Assembly: GCA_036250225.1 (NCBI GenBank) | Contig: JAPZLL010000051.1 | Coordinates: 186,001 to 250,000 of the forward strand | DNA from: Cercophora sp. LCS_1 | Lineage: Eukaryota; Ascomycota; Sordariomycetes; Sordariales; Lasiosphaeriaceae | DNA length: 64,000 nt | Direction of reading: 5' to 3' | Shown: one piece after another, positions 29,872-41,742 of the stretch | Layout of the letters: each line of letters starts with the position of its first letter | Position numbering within the stretch: the first letter of the stretch is position 1 | Translations under genes and position numbers: made by a program | Notes under the pieces: generated by a model | Told to the model about the DNA's origin: nothing | Seen by the model: the letters and a program-made list of their open reading frames with translations, nothing else | Databases searched by the model: none

Positions 29872-32475
29872 ATGGCCGCTCTCGGCGACGATCTGTTGGC
29901 AACCGTCAACAAGTTGCAAGATCTTGTCTTCAACACCATCGGAAACGACTCGCTAGATCTTCCCCAGATTGTACGCACCCCAGCTCGTCCAAAATCTACC
30001 AACCCATACATTGAGTCCAAGGGCGCTAATACGCCTTGTTGATCTAGGTTGTCGTTGGCTCCCAGTCAGCCGGCAAGTCGTCAGTGCTCGAGAACATTGT
30101 TGGTCGAGATTTTCTGCCCCGCGGTAGCGGAATCGTTACCAGACGACCTCTTATCCTACAGCTGATCAATGTTCCCGATGACGAGTCCGAGGATACCGTG
30201 CGCGTCAGCTACAGGAACCCAACCGAGGCCGCACGCAACGAGTGGGCGGAGTTTCATCACATTCCCAACCGGAGGTTCAACGATTTCGGCGATGTCAAGC
30301 GGGAGATCGAAAACGAGACTGCCAGAATCGCAGGCAACAACAAGGGCATCAATCGTCAACCTATAAATCTCAAAATTTTCTCCCCCCATGTGCTAAACTT
30401 GACGCTGGTTGATTTGCCAGGGTTGACAAAGGTTGGTTGTGTCTGGCTCGTGGCAGAATCTGAGCGGTTTTCATTCCTAACTATTATTTCTCTAGGTGCC
30501 CATTGGCGACCAGCCGACCGATATCGAGAAGCAAACACGTAACCTAATCTCCGAGTACATTGCAAAGCCCAACAGCATCGTTCTCGCCGTGTCCCCCGCC
30601 AACGTCGACATCGTCAACTCAGAGGCTCTAAAGCTTGCCCGCCATGTCGACCCACTAGGACGGCGGACGATTGGTGTCTTGACCAAGGTTGACTTGATGG
30701 ATCACGGCACCAACGCCCTTGACATCCTGTCAGGGCGTGTTTACCCCCTTAAGCTGGGTTGGATCGGTGTGGTGAACCGCTCGCAACAGGATATCCAGGG
30801 AAACAAACCAATGGAAGAGGCACTCAAGTCTGAATCCGAATTCTTCAGACATCACCCAGCCTACCGAAACATTGCGACCCGGTGCGGCACACACTTCCTC
30901 GCCAAGACCCTCAACACGACCCTCATGGCCCACATCCGAGACAGACTACCTGATATCAAGGCTCGCCTGAATACTCTGATGGGGCAAACTCAACAGGAAT
31001 TGGCGAGCTATGGAGATATGCATTTCAGCGGAAAGGAGCACCGTGGATCTCTGATCCTTCAACAAATGACGCGTTTTGCCACATCCTTCATTTCATCCAT
31101 CGATGGTACTTCGACTGAGATCTCGACCAAAGAGCTTTGCGGCGGCGCTCGTATCTACTATATATTCAACTCGGTCTTTGGGAGTTCTCTGGAATCCATT
31201 GATCCAACATGCAACCTCTCCGCACTCGATATCCGGACGGCAATCCGCAACTCAACAGGCCCGCGACCGAGTCTGTTCGTGCCGGAAATGGCCTTCGATC
31301 TTCTCGTCAAGCCGCAAATAAAACTCCTCGAGATCCCCAGCCAACGGTGCGTGGAGCTAGTGTATGAGGAGTTAATCAAGATTTGCCACACTTGCGGCTC
31401 GACGGAGCTCTCCCGGTTTCCGAGACTACAAGCCAAGCTCATCGAGGTTGTTTCGGACCTTTTACGAGAGCGCCTTGGCCCCGCATCTACATATGTGGAA
31501 TCCTTGATTTCGATTCAGAGAGCCTACATCAATACAAACCATCCCAACTTTCTCGGGGCGGCCGCGGCGATGAGCAATGTTGTCAGCAACAAACAGGAGA
31601 GGGAGAGGAGGCGTCTGATTCAAGAGGAGCGCGAGCGCCGCGAACGGAGGCGGTTGAAAGAGCTAGGGGCAAACGGCACAGAAACCCCTGCGGAAGAAGA
31701 AGAAGAGAGCCCTCTTGCAGAGAAGAATGAACCGATTGCGATTCGCAAAGCTGCCGCGAAAGGGGCCCGCAGCCTGTCGCCTGCGATTCGTGATGGCGGA
31801 GCTGGTGGTCTCGCAGCTGCCCTGAACGGAGGTCGTCCGGCATCACCTTCTCGTTTGAACGGACAGGCGCTGGGGAGCGCCAAGGACTCGTTTCTGAACT
31901 ATTTCTTTGGCAAGGATGGGGCCATCGTCCCGGGGACCGCTCCCCATAACGCAAACATCGGTCGCCACGTCAGCCAAGCCTCGGAACCAACATTCAGCCA
32001 AAGTATGAGGCGGCCAGAAGAAAAGGCCTTGCGGTCTCCGGTCCAGTCTTTGCGTGCTGATGATGATTTTGATTTCATCAAAGCCCCGAAGGGCGCCGAT
32101 TTCGTAAGTGCAGACCTACACAGTAGCAATGAATCTGGACTTCTAACACCTTAACTGCAATAGGGCAACAACGGCGAGCCAGCCATGACGGATCGTGAAG
32201 CAATGGAGACGGAGCTTATCCGGGCTCTTATTAGCTCGTACTTCAACATTGTCCGGGAGAGCATTGCCGACCAAGTACCCAAGGCCATCATGCACCTTTT
32301 GGTCAACCACTGCAAAGATGTGGTCCAAAACCGACTCGTTAGCGAGCTCTACAAAGAATCGCTCTTCGAGGAGCTTTTGTACGAGGATGATGGGGTCAAG
32401 AAGGAGCGTGAGAAGTGTGAGAAACTCTTGCAGACCTATCGGGAGGCAGCCAAGATCATTGGTGAAGTCATATAA
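29872..32475 (+). CDS. VPS1: dynamin-like GTPase Vps1
   Basis: The exons are 29872-29970, 30048-30431, 30496-32103 and 32164-32475, giving 800 residues. The GTPase domain shows G1 GSQSAGKSS, the T-rich switch (GIVTRRPL), G3 DLPGLTK and G4 TKVDLMD. Then come the middle domain, a long low-complexity insert (about residues 560-690, with an RERRRLIQEERERRERRR stretch and Ala/Gly-rich parts), and the C-terminal GTPase effector domain in the last exon (REAMETELIRALISSYFNIV). There is no PH or proline-rich tail, as expected for Vps1. Its length is above the roughly 700 residues usual for the family because of the insert. It drives membrane scission in vacuolar sorting, endocytosis and peroxisome division. 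Confidence 0.95.
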
Positions 32476-33623
32476 AGTAGATGTTGATTGGCATGGGGCG
32501 AGGAAGTTATTGTACAACTCTACTGTACAAGTCACACGCAATTCTCAGTTCGTGGTGTACGCTGGTGTTTAGGTTTGCCTTGCGTTGTTATCACTTAGAC
32601 CGGGCTTGCTTTCACAGCCCAGGAGATAGAGGCAAGCCAATGGAGACATGTACATAACAATGGCATCGCCTCTCCTGATATCTGACATGTAAAGCTACCA
32701 GGAATGCTTTCCGCGGTACCTAAATTAGGTTTCGAGCTGAAGAAGCAAGTGTAGGATTGCCTGCCTTCCATGACTCCCCATAGAACCTCGAAGCACTCTC
32801 CCTTTTTTTTTCACCAAAAAAAAGACGGAGAATCCTAGTCCCTCACGGAAAAGAACGAGGGAAACACCCCCCAAAAAGTCACCTCGAGGTCAAATTTGAC
32901 ACTGAAGCTTGTATAATCCCGCCATCTCGCTCCGACCTCTTCACCGACCTCTTCACCTTCCATTCGTTGTAAGATTTATCGTCGTCTGGAATGGGACGTT
33001 GCTGGTCAATGCTGTAGGTGGGTCCGCTACGCGCACCTCGCTTATCTAAGCCCGACGCGTGGCGCCAGCCACGTTCAACCTCGATCTTCAAAAGCTTCTC
33101 GACTATTCCGAGCCTCCTTCCCTCACCAACTAAGCGTGACTAACCGCACCATTCAAGACTTTGATCGCGTTCCTGTCAGGCGCTTTGTTTGTACTTGTCT
33201 CATATTTCAAGTCGCATACTGGCACGGCTTGTTACGATTTCTTTTCTTTTTTTTTGCCTCTGGCCCCGCGACAGGCTGGCCGCGCCCCATTCGGACGACA
33301 AACCGAGCGGCCTGTTGACGCCAACGCCGGACCAGCAACACAAGATCGCATCGTCAATCGGAGTCTTGGTCGGGTAACCCTTCAATCTCCGATTTTGCGC
33401 TTTGGTGCTCTCAGAGACAGCTCTCTTGCCTCGTCTTTGGGCCCTGGCCATCAGCCACTGCCCTTTCCATTCCTTTTCTCTGACAAGTGTTATGTCTTCT
33501 CTTCTTCTTTGAACCCCAGCAGTTGCCTTCACCTGCTGGTTCTCATGGTTGGTTCTTGCTTTTTCTGCTTTGGGAAGATTCAGGTCGAGGAGGATAGAGC
33601 AGGCTTGCGCCAAGTCTCACACG
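32476..33623. other. 1.15-kb region before the large F-box gene
   Basis: It holds the VPS1 3' flank and a pyrimidine-rich leader of the next gene (33400-33560). A T-run/A-run inverted pair lies near 32802-32825. No gene is recognised. Confidence 0.5.
32802..32825. repeat. short T-run/A-run hairpin
   Basis: C followed by nine T, a CACC spacer, eight A and G can fold into a stem of about 9 bp. It lies 330 bases past the VPS1 stop. Function unknown; chance is likely. Confidence 0.4.
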
Positions 33624-36600
33624 ATGGCTTCTCCAACGTTGCCTGTCGGCGCGATGGATATGGAACTGGACCACAATGACGATCCGGCACAGGGTTCGTC
33701 AAAGTATAGAGACATCAACCTTGAAACCAACCACGACAAACCCCCAGACGGCGAAATCGGCGCCGCCTCTAACCTGGCTAAGAGCACGCCAGACGAAGCA
33801 GCCACAGGCAACGCAACGGATGTCTCCTTCCCCACCACCAAGAAGCGCAAAAACGATGAAAGTTCGTCCCAAGATGGCGCGAATCGGCCCGAAGAAAGCT
33901 CCAAGAAGGTCAAGCTTGCTGAAGAGCATCAGAATAAGCCAGCTAGGCTGCTGGTGGGATCCGATAAATCTCTCCTGCCTTCTGCGATTTGGCATCACGT
34001 CTTCACTTTTTGTCCGCCCAAGTCATTGTGTAATTTGTTGCGCGTCAACAAACTGTTCAAGCTGTATCTTGACCCCGCTCTCTTAGACCAGAGAGAAGTC
34101 CCTCTCTGCGCATCACCATCCGCGCTCTCGCCTCTAAAGCCAGCCACGATTTGGCAAGCTTCGAGGAGGTTGTTCTGGCCTAGAATGCCTTCCCCTCTCC
34201 GATCAAAATCGGAGATCGATATGTGGCAGCTTGCCTGCTCACGCAAATGTCAGAACTGCAAGAAAGATGACGCCAGGGACATATCAACTCAGCGAGATCT
34301 TTACCATCCTGGTCCCGGAAAGGATGGCGTTGCAATCATTTGGCCGTTTGCAATACGTGTCTGCGCGCCTTGTCTCCATGAAGCCACCTTCAGTGTAAGT
34401 GTCGGAGATTTTAGTTCTCGTTGCCGGTTCCTAGCCTAACCTTGCGCAGGAACTTGACATAATAGTTTCACGATCGATTCCCCCTGCGATCATGCCGGCG
34501 CTGCCATTTGTCTACCTGACACTGGACCTCGACGCCTTCACGCTCGCTGCATTGGAGCAGGAACGGTTTTCAACCGAAGGGCGGATAACTAAGCTTTATC
34601 TTCGCTCTGACGTGGAACTACTGAAGCAAGAATACGCCGTAGTCAGAGGTATGGGACAAGGGGCTGTGGATGAGTGGCTTAAGGGGCTCGATGGCAGATT
34701 TGAAGAGGCTCGTAACGAAGCAGCCAAGTGGGAAAAGTGGGAAGATTCCGGCGGAACCATCCAAATGATTCGACATCTTTACCCCGGGTTTCAAGATTCT
34801 CGAACCGTAATCCAACCCAACGTCCCAACAAAGCTCTTGCAATCAGCGCCGCCGGTAGCTAGCACCCAGGAGAAAACGACACTGCCGTCAATTCCACCGC
34901 CACCCTCTCTCCCAGCCCGTCATGAGCGGACTGCGGAAGAGGCTGCCGAGCTGAAAGCTGCCAGGAGAGCTGAGATAGAGCGGCGAGCGTTGCTTCTTGA
35001 CCCGCCGTTGACGAGAAGTATTCTCCAGCACATGTCTGCATATCAAGCTGCTATCCAGATCGTCGCTTCACTGGACGATGACGCATGGGAACGACTGAAA
35101 CCGCGACTACTAGTGCAGCGCGCGGAGGCCGAACAGCAGGAGAAAGAAAACCAGCTAGACACCAAGGTTGTCGAGCCTCCTGCTGCGCACCGACTTGAGG
35201 AGACGCTTGCTACAACCAAGGAAGCCCGCGATCTCATCGACAAGGACTGGGAAGTGACCCAGGCGCCCTTGAGAGCCAAGATCGTACAATATGTTGATGA
35301 AATCATCAACGACGGTTGGGATCGAGGCAAAAGAGTATCCAGTGACAATTGTTCTAAATTTGCCGTCGATGCTCTCAACTACGTTCGAAACCGCTTCTAT
35401 GCTCAAGTCGCAAAAGATGCCGCTGCAAGAAGGGCAGCAGGTCTCAAGCCCATCATCGACCCCCCAGCAGGACCGTTCACCCAGAAGTTGACGCTTGAAA
35501 ATATGAAGTGGATATTCGACAGCAAAGTCAAACCGATTACTGAGCCGTTCCGAAAAGAACTATTTTTTTGCAATGGCAACGGCAATGGCTGCGACACTAA
35601 CGCCAAGGAATACGGGTTTGAGGGTGTTATCCAACACTATGCAGCAAAGCACACCAATGCTCTTAGTTTGGGTAGTATCGTCGTTTATTGGAGAGCCGAG
35701 TGGCCGGAACAGCCTCCTTTCACCCACAAGCGGCCCGCCCATTTCGGCAGCGCTTCGGTGCCACCGCCGGCGGGCTACAACTACCAACATGCCCCCCAAC
35801 CAGCTCCTCCACCGGTCTACTTTGGCACAGGCCCCTATATCGAGCCACCATTTCAACCTCCGGTCGGACCCCAACCGTTTCCACCCCCAGCGGCTTTTGC
35901 AGCCTTCCCACCGACATCGTATGCCCAGCAACCCTCGTATGCTCCCCAGGCCGCCCCATACCAACCTTATCAAGTGCCGTCCGGCCCGTATCCATCGGTA
36001 ATCAGTGAACCTCGTCCTTTATATGGAACACCTCGCGGTCAAGATTTTACCCATGGCTTTGGTGCCTACCCACCCGCTCATCCTCCGCCCGGTAGCTTCC
36101 CTCCCGCCATCCCACCCACCTACCATGGGGATTATCAGGCCAAGCTTGAGGATGTTGCGCGGAACGCACGGGAGATCTGGAATGCGCTGAACAATGTCAA
36201 GGATCTCCCTGGCAGTGCCAGAGTGCTCACCACCATTTATCATGTCGCCAAGAGATATAGATCGAAGTTCCATGAGGCACCATCCCTCGCCATGTTCATT
36301 GATGGCCTGTCAAATAACAAAGACATGAGGCCGGTTCGCAATGTGAACCAACTCGTTTGCAAGGCGTGCAATCTGGGGCTAGGTAATGCTGCTGTGGTCG
36401 AACCTGACAGAGAAAGCTATTCTCTCCCGCAGTTGACCAATCACTTTCAGTCCAAGCACGTCAAACCTATGGAGCTACAGGGCGCCACCCCCCTTGACTG
36501 GGTGGTGGACATGGTATTCTTTGCGGATCAGGCCAGTCTCTGCCAGGTTCGCTCGTTTGGCGGGTCATACCAGAAATCCCTCCTAACGGAGGTTTTCCCC

Positions 36601-37938
36601 GAGGAGTTGAGCCCACAATCTGGCCGGTCAAATCATTCAAGCGCGCGCGGGTCTACCGGAACACCCCAAGGCCCCGACCAAGTTGGGCGCAGACCTCCGG
36701 GGCAACCCACTTTCCCCCACGCCACGGGCGACCAAAGGTTTGCGCAGACCTATAATGAGCCAGCCCAAGACGTCAAGCCCAGTATTGGCCGGAATATAAA
36801 GCACGAGCTTTCAGATGATGGTAATGCTCATCGAATGACACTTCTCCAACCTTCTCCAGTCGAGGATCATACAGGACAGAGCTACACATCTGCGGGTCAT
36901 CAGCCGAGGGGCGAGCATGATGGGCAGCATCCCCGCAAGGGGCATGGCAAAAACAGGCGTGGGAAGCATCACAGCGCTATTGAAACTGCTAGAGATTCGT
37001 TTGAAGAGGGAGCAAGGAGGGACGCAGCAGAAGCACGCCGTGAAACAGAGAACATCAAAGCAATGTGGGTAACAGAACGTGCCGAAACATCTCGGGCATT
37101 TACGGAGCGCGCCGGAGCTAGAAACACCGCACAGGACCTGCCGTTGCCTCGCCAAGCAAGCGCATTGCGTGACGCCCGGCCGCTGTCCTCTGAACAGCGC
37201 GTGTCGCGACCGGCAGGTGCGAATGAGGAGGCGGATATTATGGGGGCACTGGAACGACAGCTTCAACTTGATCAGTCTCCGGCCAGCATCGGCAACCCAC
37301 GTGTGACTGGTGGCTTCTCCCGGGCAGAACATCAGCGGCCCTCGGCCCTCGCAGAGCCAAGCGGCGAATCTCGAGCCCGATATGTGGACGGTAGGAACGA
37401 TAGGTTTCACACAATGCGAAACAATGCAACGGCGAGAGAAGACCTGGCTAGACACCGGCCCGGTCCGTCATACCATGACAATACGGGACAAAGCCCACAA
37501 GCGCAGAGGCATGAGTTCGACTACAACGGCTTTAACGGAATGGGACGACATGGCCAACCGTTACGTCGGGGCGACGATCACGACTACAGGCCTGAGCTAC
37601 CAACAGAGCAGTATCGTTACCATGAAGGCGGCCAGCCCGGATCCCACCCGCCTGTGCAAACACAAACATATGAGATCGTCCATGTTGTCGAGCCAGGTGG
37701 AGAGTACTTTATTAGGCGGCCTGTTCAACGCGATCCGGAGCCGATGTATGCCCCTGAACAGGAATGGCTGGCACGCCGCGACACTGGATATACGGCCCCT
37801 GGTGCGCGCTACGTAGCCTCCCGCGAGTCGGCCCCCACCAACGCCCGGCGCGACGTACATCCTTGGGATTATCAAAAAAGCCACGGGACTAAGCCGACAT
37901 TTTTCGACGAGTATGATCCCCGGTTTCCGGGTGCCTGA
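33624..37938 (+). CDS. large F-box protein with zinc-finger-like motifs
   Basis: The exons are 33624-34394 and 34450-37938, giving 1,419 residues. After a 100-residue polar start with KKRKNDESS and KKVK nuclear-signal-like patches comes an F-box-like segment: LLPSAIWHHVFTFCPPKSL and LLRVNKLFKLYL (about 112-150). A CxxC pair (CQNC, about 207) and a second (CAPC, about 249) may bind zinc. A charged helical region follows. Two C2H2-like units lie at about 630-662 (C-x6-C ... H-x4-H) and about 893-930 (CKAC ... HFQSKH), either side of a Pro/Tyr/Gln-rich stretch (about 690-830). The last 450 residues are charged and probably disordered. F-box proteins recruit substrates to SCF ubiquitin ligases; the target is unknown. 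Convergent with the amylase gene. Confidence 0.85.
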
Positions 37939-38263
37939 TGCGTCGCGAACAAGTTCTTGACCAGCACAGATAGCACCGAGAACCGAGGTTCTCTCCTGAA
38001 TGGCACACACTGTTGGCTCGGCATTGCAGTTTATCACCGAGAAGCACCCCCGGGAAATGGTTTGAAGCTTGTATCGATGGCTGGCTATGTATGGACTTCT
38101 CTTCACGCATCTATGTATGCACTAATGAGTCGACCTGCCTAGGTGTGATCATCCCGTTGAATACCTAGGGGAGCAGGTACCAAATGGAGAAGTAGAGTAT
38201 GTAAATAGTTTAGCGCACATGGTATGTAGCGATGTAGTTACGTTCAGCAACGCTCTCTTTCCC
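37939..38263. other. convergent 3' flanks
   Basis: About 325 bases between the F-box and amylase stops; nothing recognised. Confidence 0.5.
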
Positions 38264-41064
38264 TCAGCCTCTCCACGACCCAGACAATGTGGCAGCTGCG
38301 CAAGGCACACTATACGCGCGGTTTGGATCCACCTCCCAGGTGACAGTCCCTGCACTGTTGACCCTGATGAACTTGTACTGGACGGCCGCTCCAGGAGCAA
38401 GCTGGAGGGTCCCCCACCACAAGGGGCTGCTGCTGGTGTATCGGGAAGCACTGAGAGCGATGGCATTGCTGGTGTTCCAGCTCCCGAGCGCAGTGCTATT
38501 CCCAACGCTACGTCATGATTTAGTCATCGCGGCAAATGCAACGGTGCTCTGGTAGTTGACTTACATCTTGATAGTGTCCCCAAAGCTGGTGGTTGCCAAA
38601 ACCTCAAACGTTATTGACACTGCTGTTGGGCATGAAGAGGTTGCTATTGCCGTTGTTAGCTCCCCATACTCGACTCTATCGTGGGAATGGCATACCACTT
38701 GAAATTGGTGCGGTTGTTGTTGTTGTCGTCGTCGTCGGTGGCGTCGACGTTGTTGTCCCGGGTCCCGTCAAGTCGGGGCATATACCACTTCCCGCCAGGG
38801 CGGCCGCGGGATACAGCACGTTTGGAAGCCCACCTATCAGAGTTGTGGCAATGTTACCGCTGCCGTCTGCAGAGATAGCCGTGCAGCCAAGGACCTCAAC
38901 GAGCTGCTGGTTTGCGACGAAACCTGTTATTGCCGACGAGAGAGAGACGGACACGCTGGCGCCTGCGCCGGCGTTGGTGTAGATGCCGATGAGCTGGAAG
39001 CCCGGGAAGCCCTTGCGCATGACAATGGTTCTGCTGTCGGAGAAGATGGGGTGCGCTTTGTAGGAGAGGTAGTTGGGGTCTTTGGTAATGGTGCTGGTGC
39101 GGATCTGGTTGAGTTTGGCGATCCAGGTGTAGAGGTCAGAGGTGGTTCGGTAGCCCGAGAGCCAGAGGGCTTCGCGGTTGTTGGGGACACCGGAGCCGGC
39201 GTAGTGTTGCTCTTGACCTTGATAGATGATGGGGATGCCTGAATGGATTGGTTGCCGATGTGAGCCAGGGTTACCTACATCGAGATGGGAGGCGAGAGGC
39301 AAAGGAGAACAGTACCGTCTTTGAGCATGGTGAAGGCAATTGCCTATTGACATTGTTAGTAGGGTTGTGGGAGGCCTAGTTGTCCCTGTCTGCCTAGAAG
39401 GGGCCCGGTCGACTCACGTTCTTTGCCAGAGCCTAGGGACGATGGCGAGCGCTCTCGTTAGCTTCGATGCCAAGATGACCTGCTCGCCCGAAGTGCTTAC
39501 AATATCTTTGGTGGAGTACGCAAACCGCTCTACGTCATGGTTTTCCAGGAAAGAACCGTACAAGCTCAGATCCTGGGCTTTGTTGAAGTCAGCCAAGGCT
39601 GGTTGTAAGTCGACATATCGTAGACCTACCGGTGTTTCTAAGTGCATTCAAACCACTGACAAGCTCGCTGATGCTCCCGGTGGGGGACCGGAACGCTCTC
39701 AGAATCCAGTAGTAGCTACGCCATGGTCAGAAGGCCCTTCCTCAGGTAAGTTACCTCTGGTTGGGCGTGGTACCTCGGATAATCTAGAAGACCCTGAAGG
39801 TGTGCTTGATACGGCGCAACGTATTGGTAGTCACCACTATAAACCTCTCCCAGGAGGTAGGAATCTCCAGCAGCTTGTCTAAAGCCGGACCAAAACGAGG
39901 TCTCGGTATGCTTTGCGCTGTCGATTCTGAATCCATCTCTGAGGTTCACCGTATCAGCAGCTGTCTGGTCGGCATGATTCAGGTGGAGGCTATACATGGA
40001 GTAGGCTGACACCATGGTGGTCGCCCAGTCGTACCAGACGCGCCTGACATCTGCACTGCGAGCCGTCAATTATGTGCGTTCGGGCTTAAGGATAGCCTGG
40101 TATGTGTGCCCTTACTTTTCGGTCCGGAGGTCGGGCAGACTTGGTGCGGTTAGCATCACCCTCCCCTCGAAGAGGGGAAGCAGTACCTGACAGTATTGCT
40201 CCCTTGCCAGCAACTGGAAAGCGTTAGTGATGATTCCATGCAAGTTGACCAGGGTGGCTTACACTTCAACCGACGTCTGGTTATTATAGTCAATCCAGCA
40301 GTGTGAGTGGTAAAAGGATGCCTGCAAGCCAGTGTAAGCGTGAGGACAGCGACCATCTCAAGGCAAACCAAACAATACACGCACTGAGTTGAACGGCTTC
40401 AATGTACCATAGTCAACGCAGGTTCCGCAACCCATGTAAGCCATGTGGTTTGGCGCGACATCCACCATGAAGTACTACAGGTGTCAACGTCAGCCATCAC
40501 TGGACCCCATCCGCACTGCAAGGACAGCCGAACGAACCATTCCCCGAGCATGGAGTGCGGCAGAAAGAGCAACGAGATCGGAAGCTGTTCCAAAGGCTGG
40601 ATTCAAGGCCCAGATATCTTGAGCCCAGTAACCGTGATAAGACGAGCTACAACCGCCGGATGTCACTGCGTTAGCATGAACAGAGAGACTCGCATGTTCG
40701 CACGCAACTGCTTGGTTGAAAAGGAAAAGGAAAAGGGGGAACGGATTGTGCTGGATTATCGCCCTGCCTACCCGTCCCGAGTGCTTCCATCTATCTGCTT
40801 GATGAAGGGTGATATCCAAACAGCAGTGAAGCCCATGCCCTGGATGTAATCGAGTTTTGAGATCAGTCCGCGCCAAGTGCCACCGCAGTAGGCCTGCTGT
40901 GTCGTATCGCACGGGGCCGTGGTCGAAAGGTCGGTACGGGCAAACCGGTCGGTGACAACCTGGTAGATGGACTGCTTCCTCCACTCGGCAGCCGGAAGGG
41001 AGCTTACCCTCGTCCCGAGGGACACGAGCGTGACCAGGGAAAGAATGCTGGCAAAGAATTGCAT
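38264..41064 (-). CDS. secreted alpha-amylase, GH13 with CBM20
   Basis: Fourteen exons fit, giving 658 residues: 40772-41064, 40538-40646, 40385-40474, 40263-40321, 40187-40213, 40116-40139, 39774-40055, 39630-39715, 39501-39598, 39418-39432, 39316-39343, 38696-39238, 38565-38643 and 38264-38507. A signal peptide (MQFFASILSLVTLVSLGTRV) leads into a Taka-amylase-type fold with WRKQSIYQVVTDRFAR and MVDVAPNHM. The three catalytic residues are kept: the Asp in DGFRIDSAKH, the Glu in LLGEVYSGD and the Asp in FLENHDVERF. A Thr/Pro linker precedes a CBM20 starch-binding domain (SITFEVLATTSFGDTIKIVG, LGSWNTSNAIAL, SSPLWWGTLQL, YKFIRV). It would cut internal alpha-1,4 links in raw starch outside the cell. 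The 31-nt intron at 39599-39629 is doubtful. Confidence 0.92.
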
Positions 41065-41142
41065 TGTCAACAAAATCTTACGGAGAGGGATGACTGCTGA
41101 CGAGTTCCCAGGACCGTGGCCCCCCTAACCACGACAGCGCCG

Positions 41143-41150
41143 TATATATA
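41143..41150 (-). promoter_or_regulatory. TATA box of the amylase gene
   Basis: A TATATATA string lies about 80 bases upstream of the amylase ATG at 41064, a usual distance for a strongly induced fungal secreted-enzyme gene. Assigned by position and sequence only. Confidence 0.6.
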
Positions 41151-41400
41151 CACATACAAGACCGGAGAACATGCTACATGGTGTCCGGAGGCTACCGGCA
41201 ACGTCAAACTCTGACATGAGATTCGAGAAGATGGCCGAAAGGGCTGGATCGTGGACTCAATCGGGCCGTGGCGCTCTTCTCCACGATATAAAGTCGCAGC
41301 GGCACAGCGTGGCCGGCCGACCATTGTCCACCCTTACCGGAACCCGGAGGGCCAAGACCCCCAGTGAGGCTAACACGTCCGCACGGTAATCGCATATGTT

Positions 41401-41442
41401 CCCCACACATTCGGGCATGCGTGGAAACTCTGGGGTGCGGGG
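41401..41442. promoter_or_regulatory. cluster of CreA-like (SYGGRG) hexamers
   Basis: GTGGGG (as CCCCAC, 41401-41406), CTGGGG (41430-41435) and GCGGGG (41437-41442) fall within 42 bases, about 340-380 bases upstream of the amylase start. They fit the CreA/Cre1 carbon-catabolite repressor consensus. The motif is short and occurs by chance, so binding is inference. Confidence 0.4.
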
Positions 41443-41742
41443 ATCTAGAAGGCCCGAATGCGCTAGCGAGCTTCGCACACAGCTGCAACGGTGCGGGGGA
41501 CAAGGTTGCCATGATCTTCATGCATCGCTGAACCGACTTCTGACACACATGACATTCCGGGGCGCCGTGGACTTCAAGAATAGTGTGTGGAGAAGGATAT
41601 CCTGTGTCTTGTTACTCCGAAACTACCCCAGTGAAGCGTCGCCACCATCATACATCCTACCAGCCGTCCCTCGCGGCGCATCCCAGGCCCATGCCCGTTT
41701 CCCATCCAGTATCTCAACCGCCGCGTCCATGACGGGTTGCCC

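Larger units (their letters stand above)
41065..41742. other. amylase upstream region
   Basis: About 680 bases between the amylase start and the stop of the Zn2Cys6 gene. It holds a TATA element and CreA-like hexamers, listed separately. Frames of 70-160 codons here are not conserved. Confidence 0.55.
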
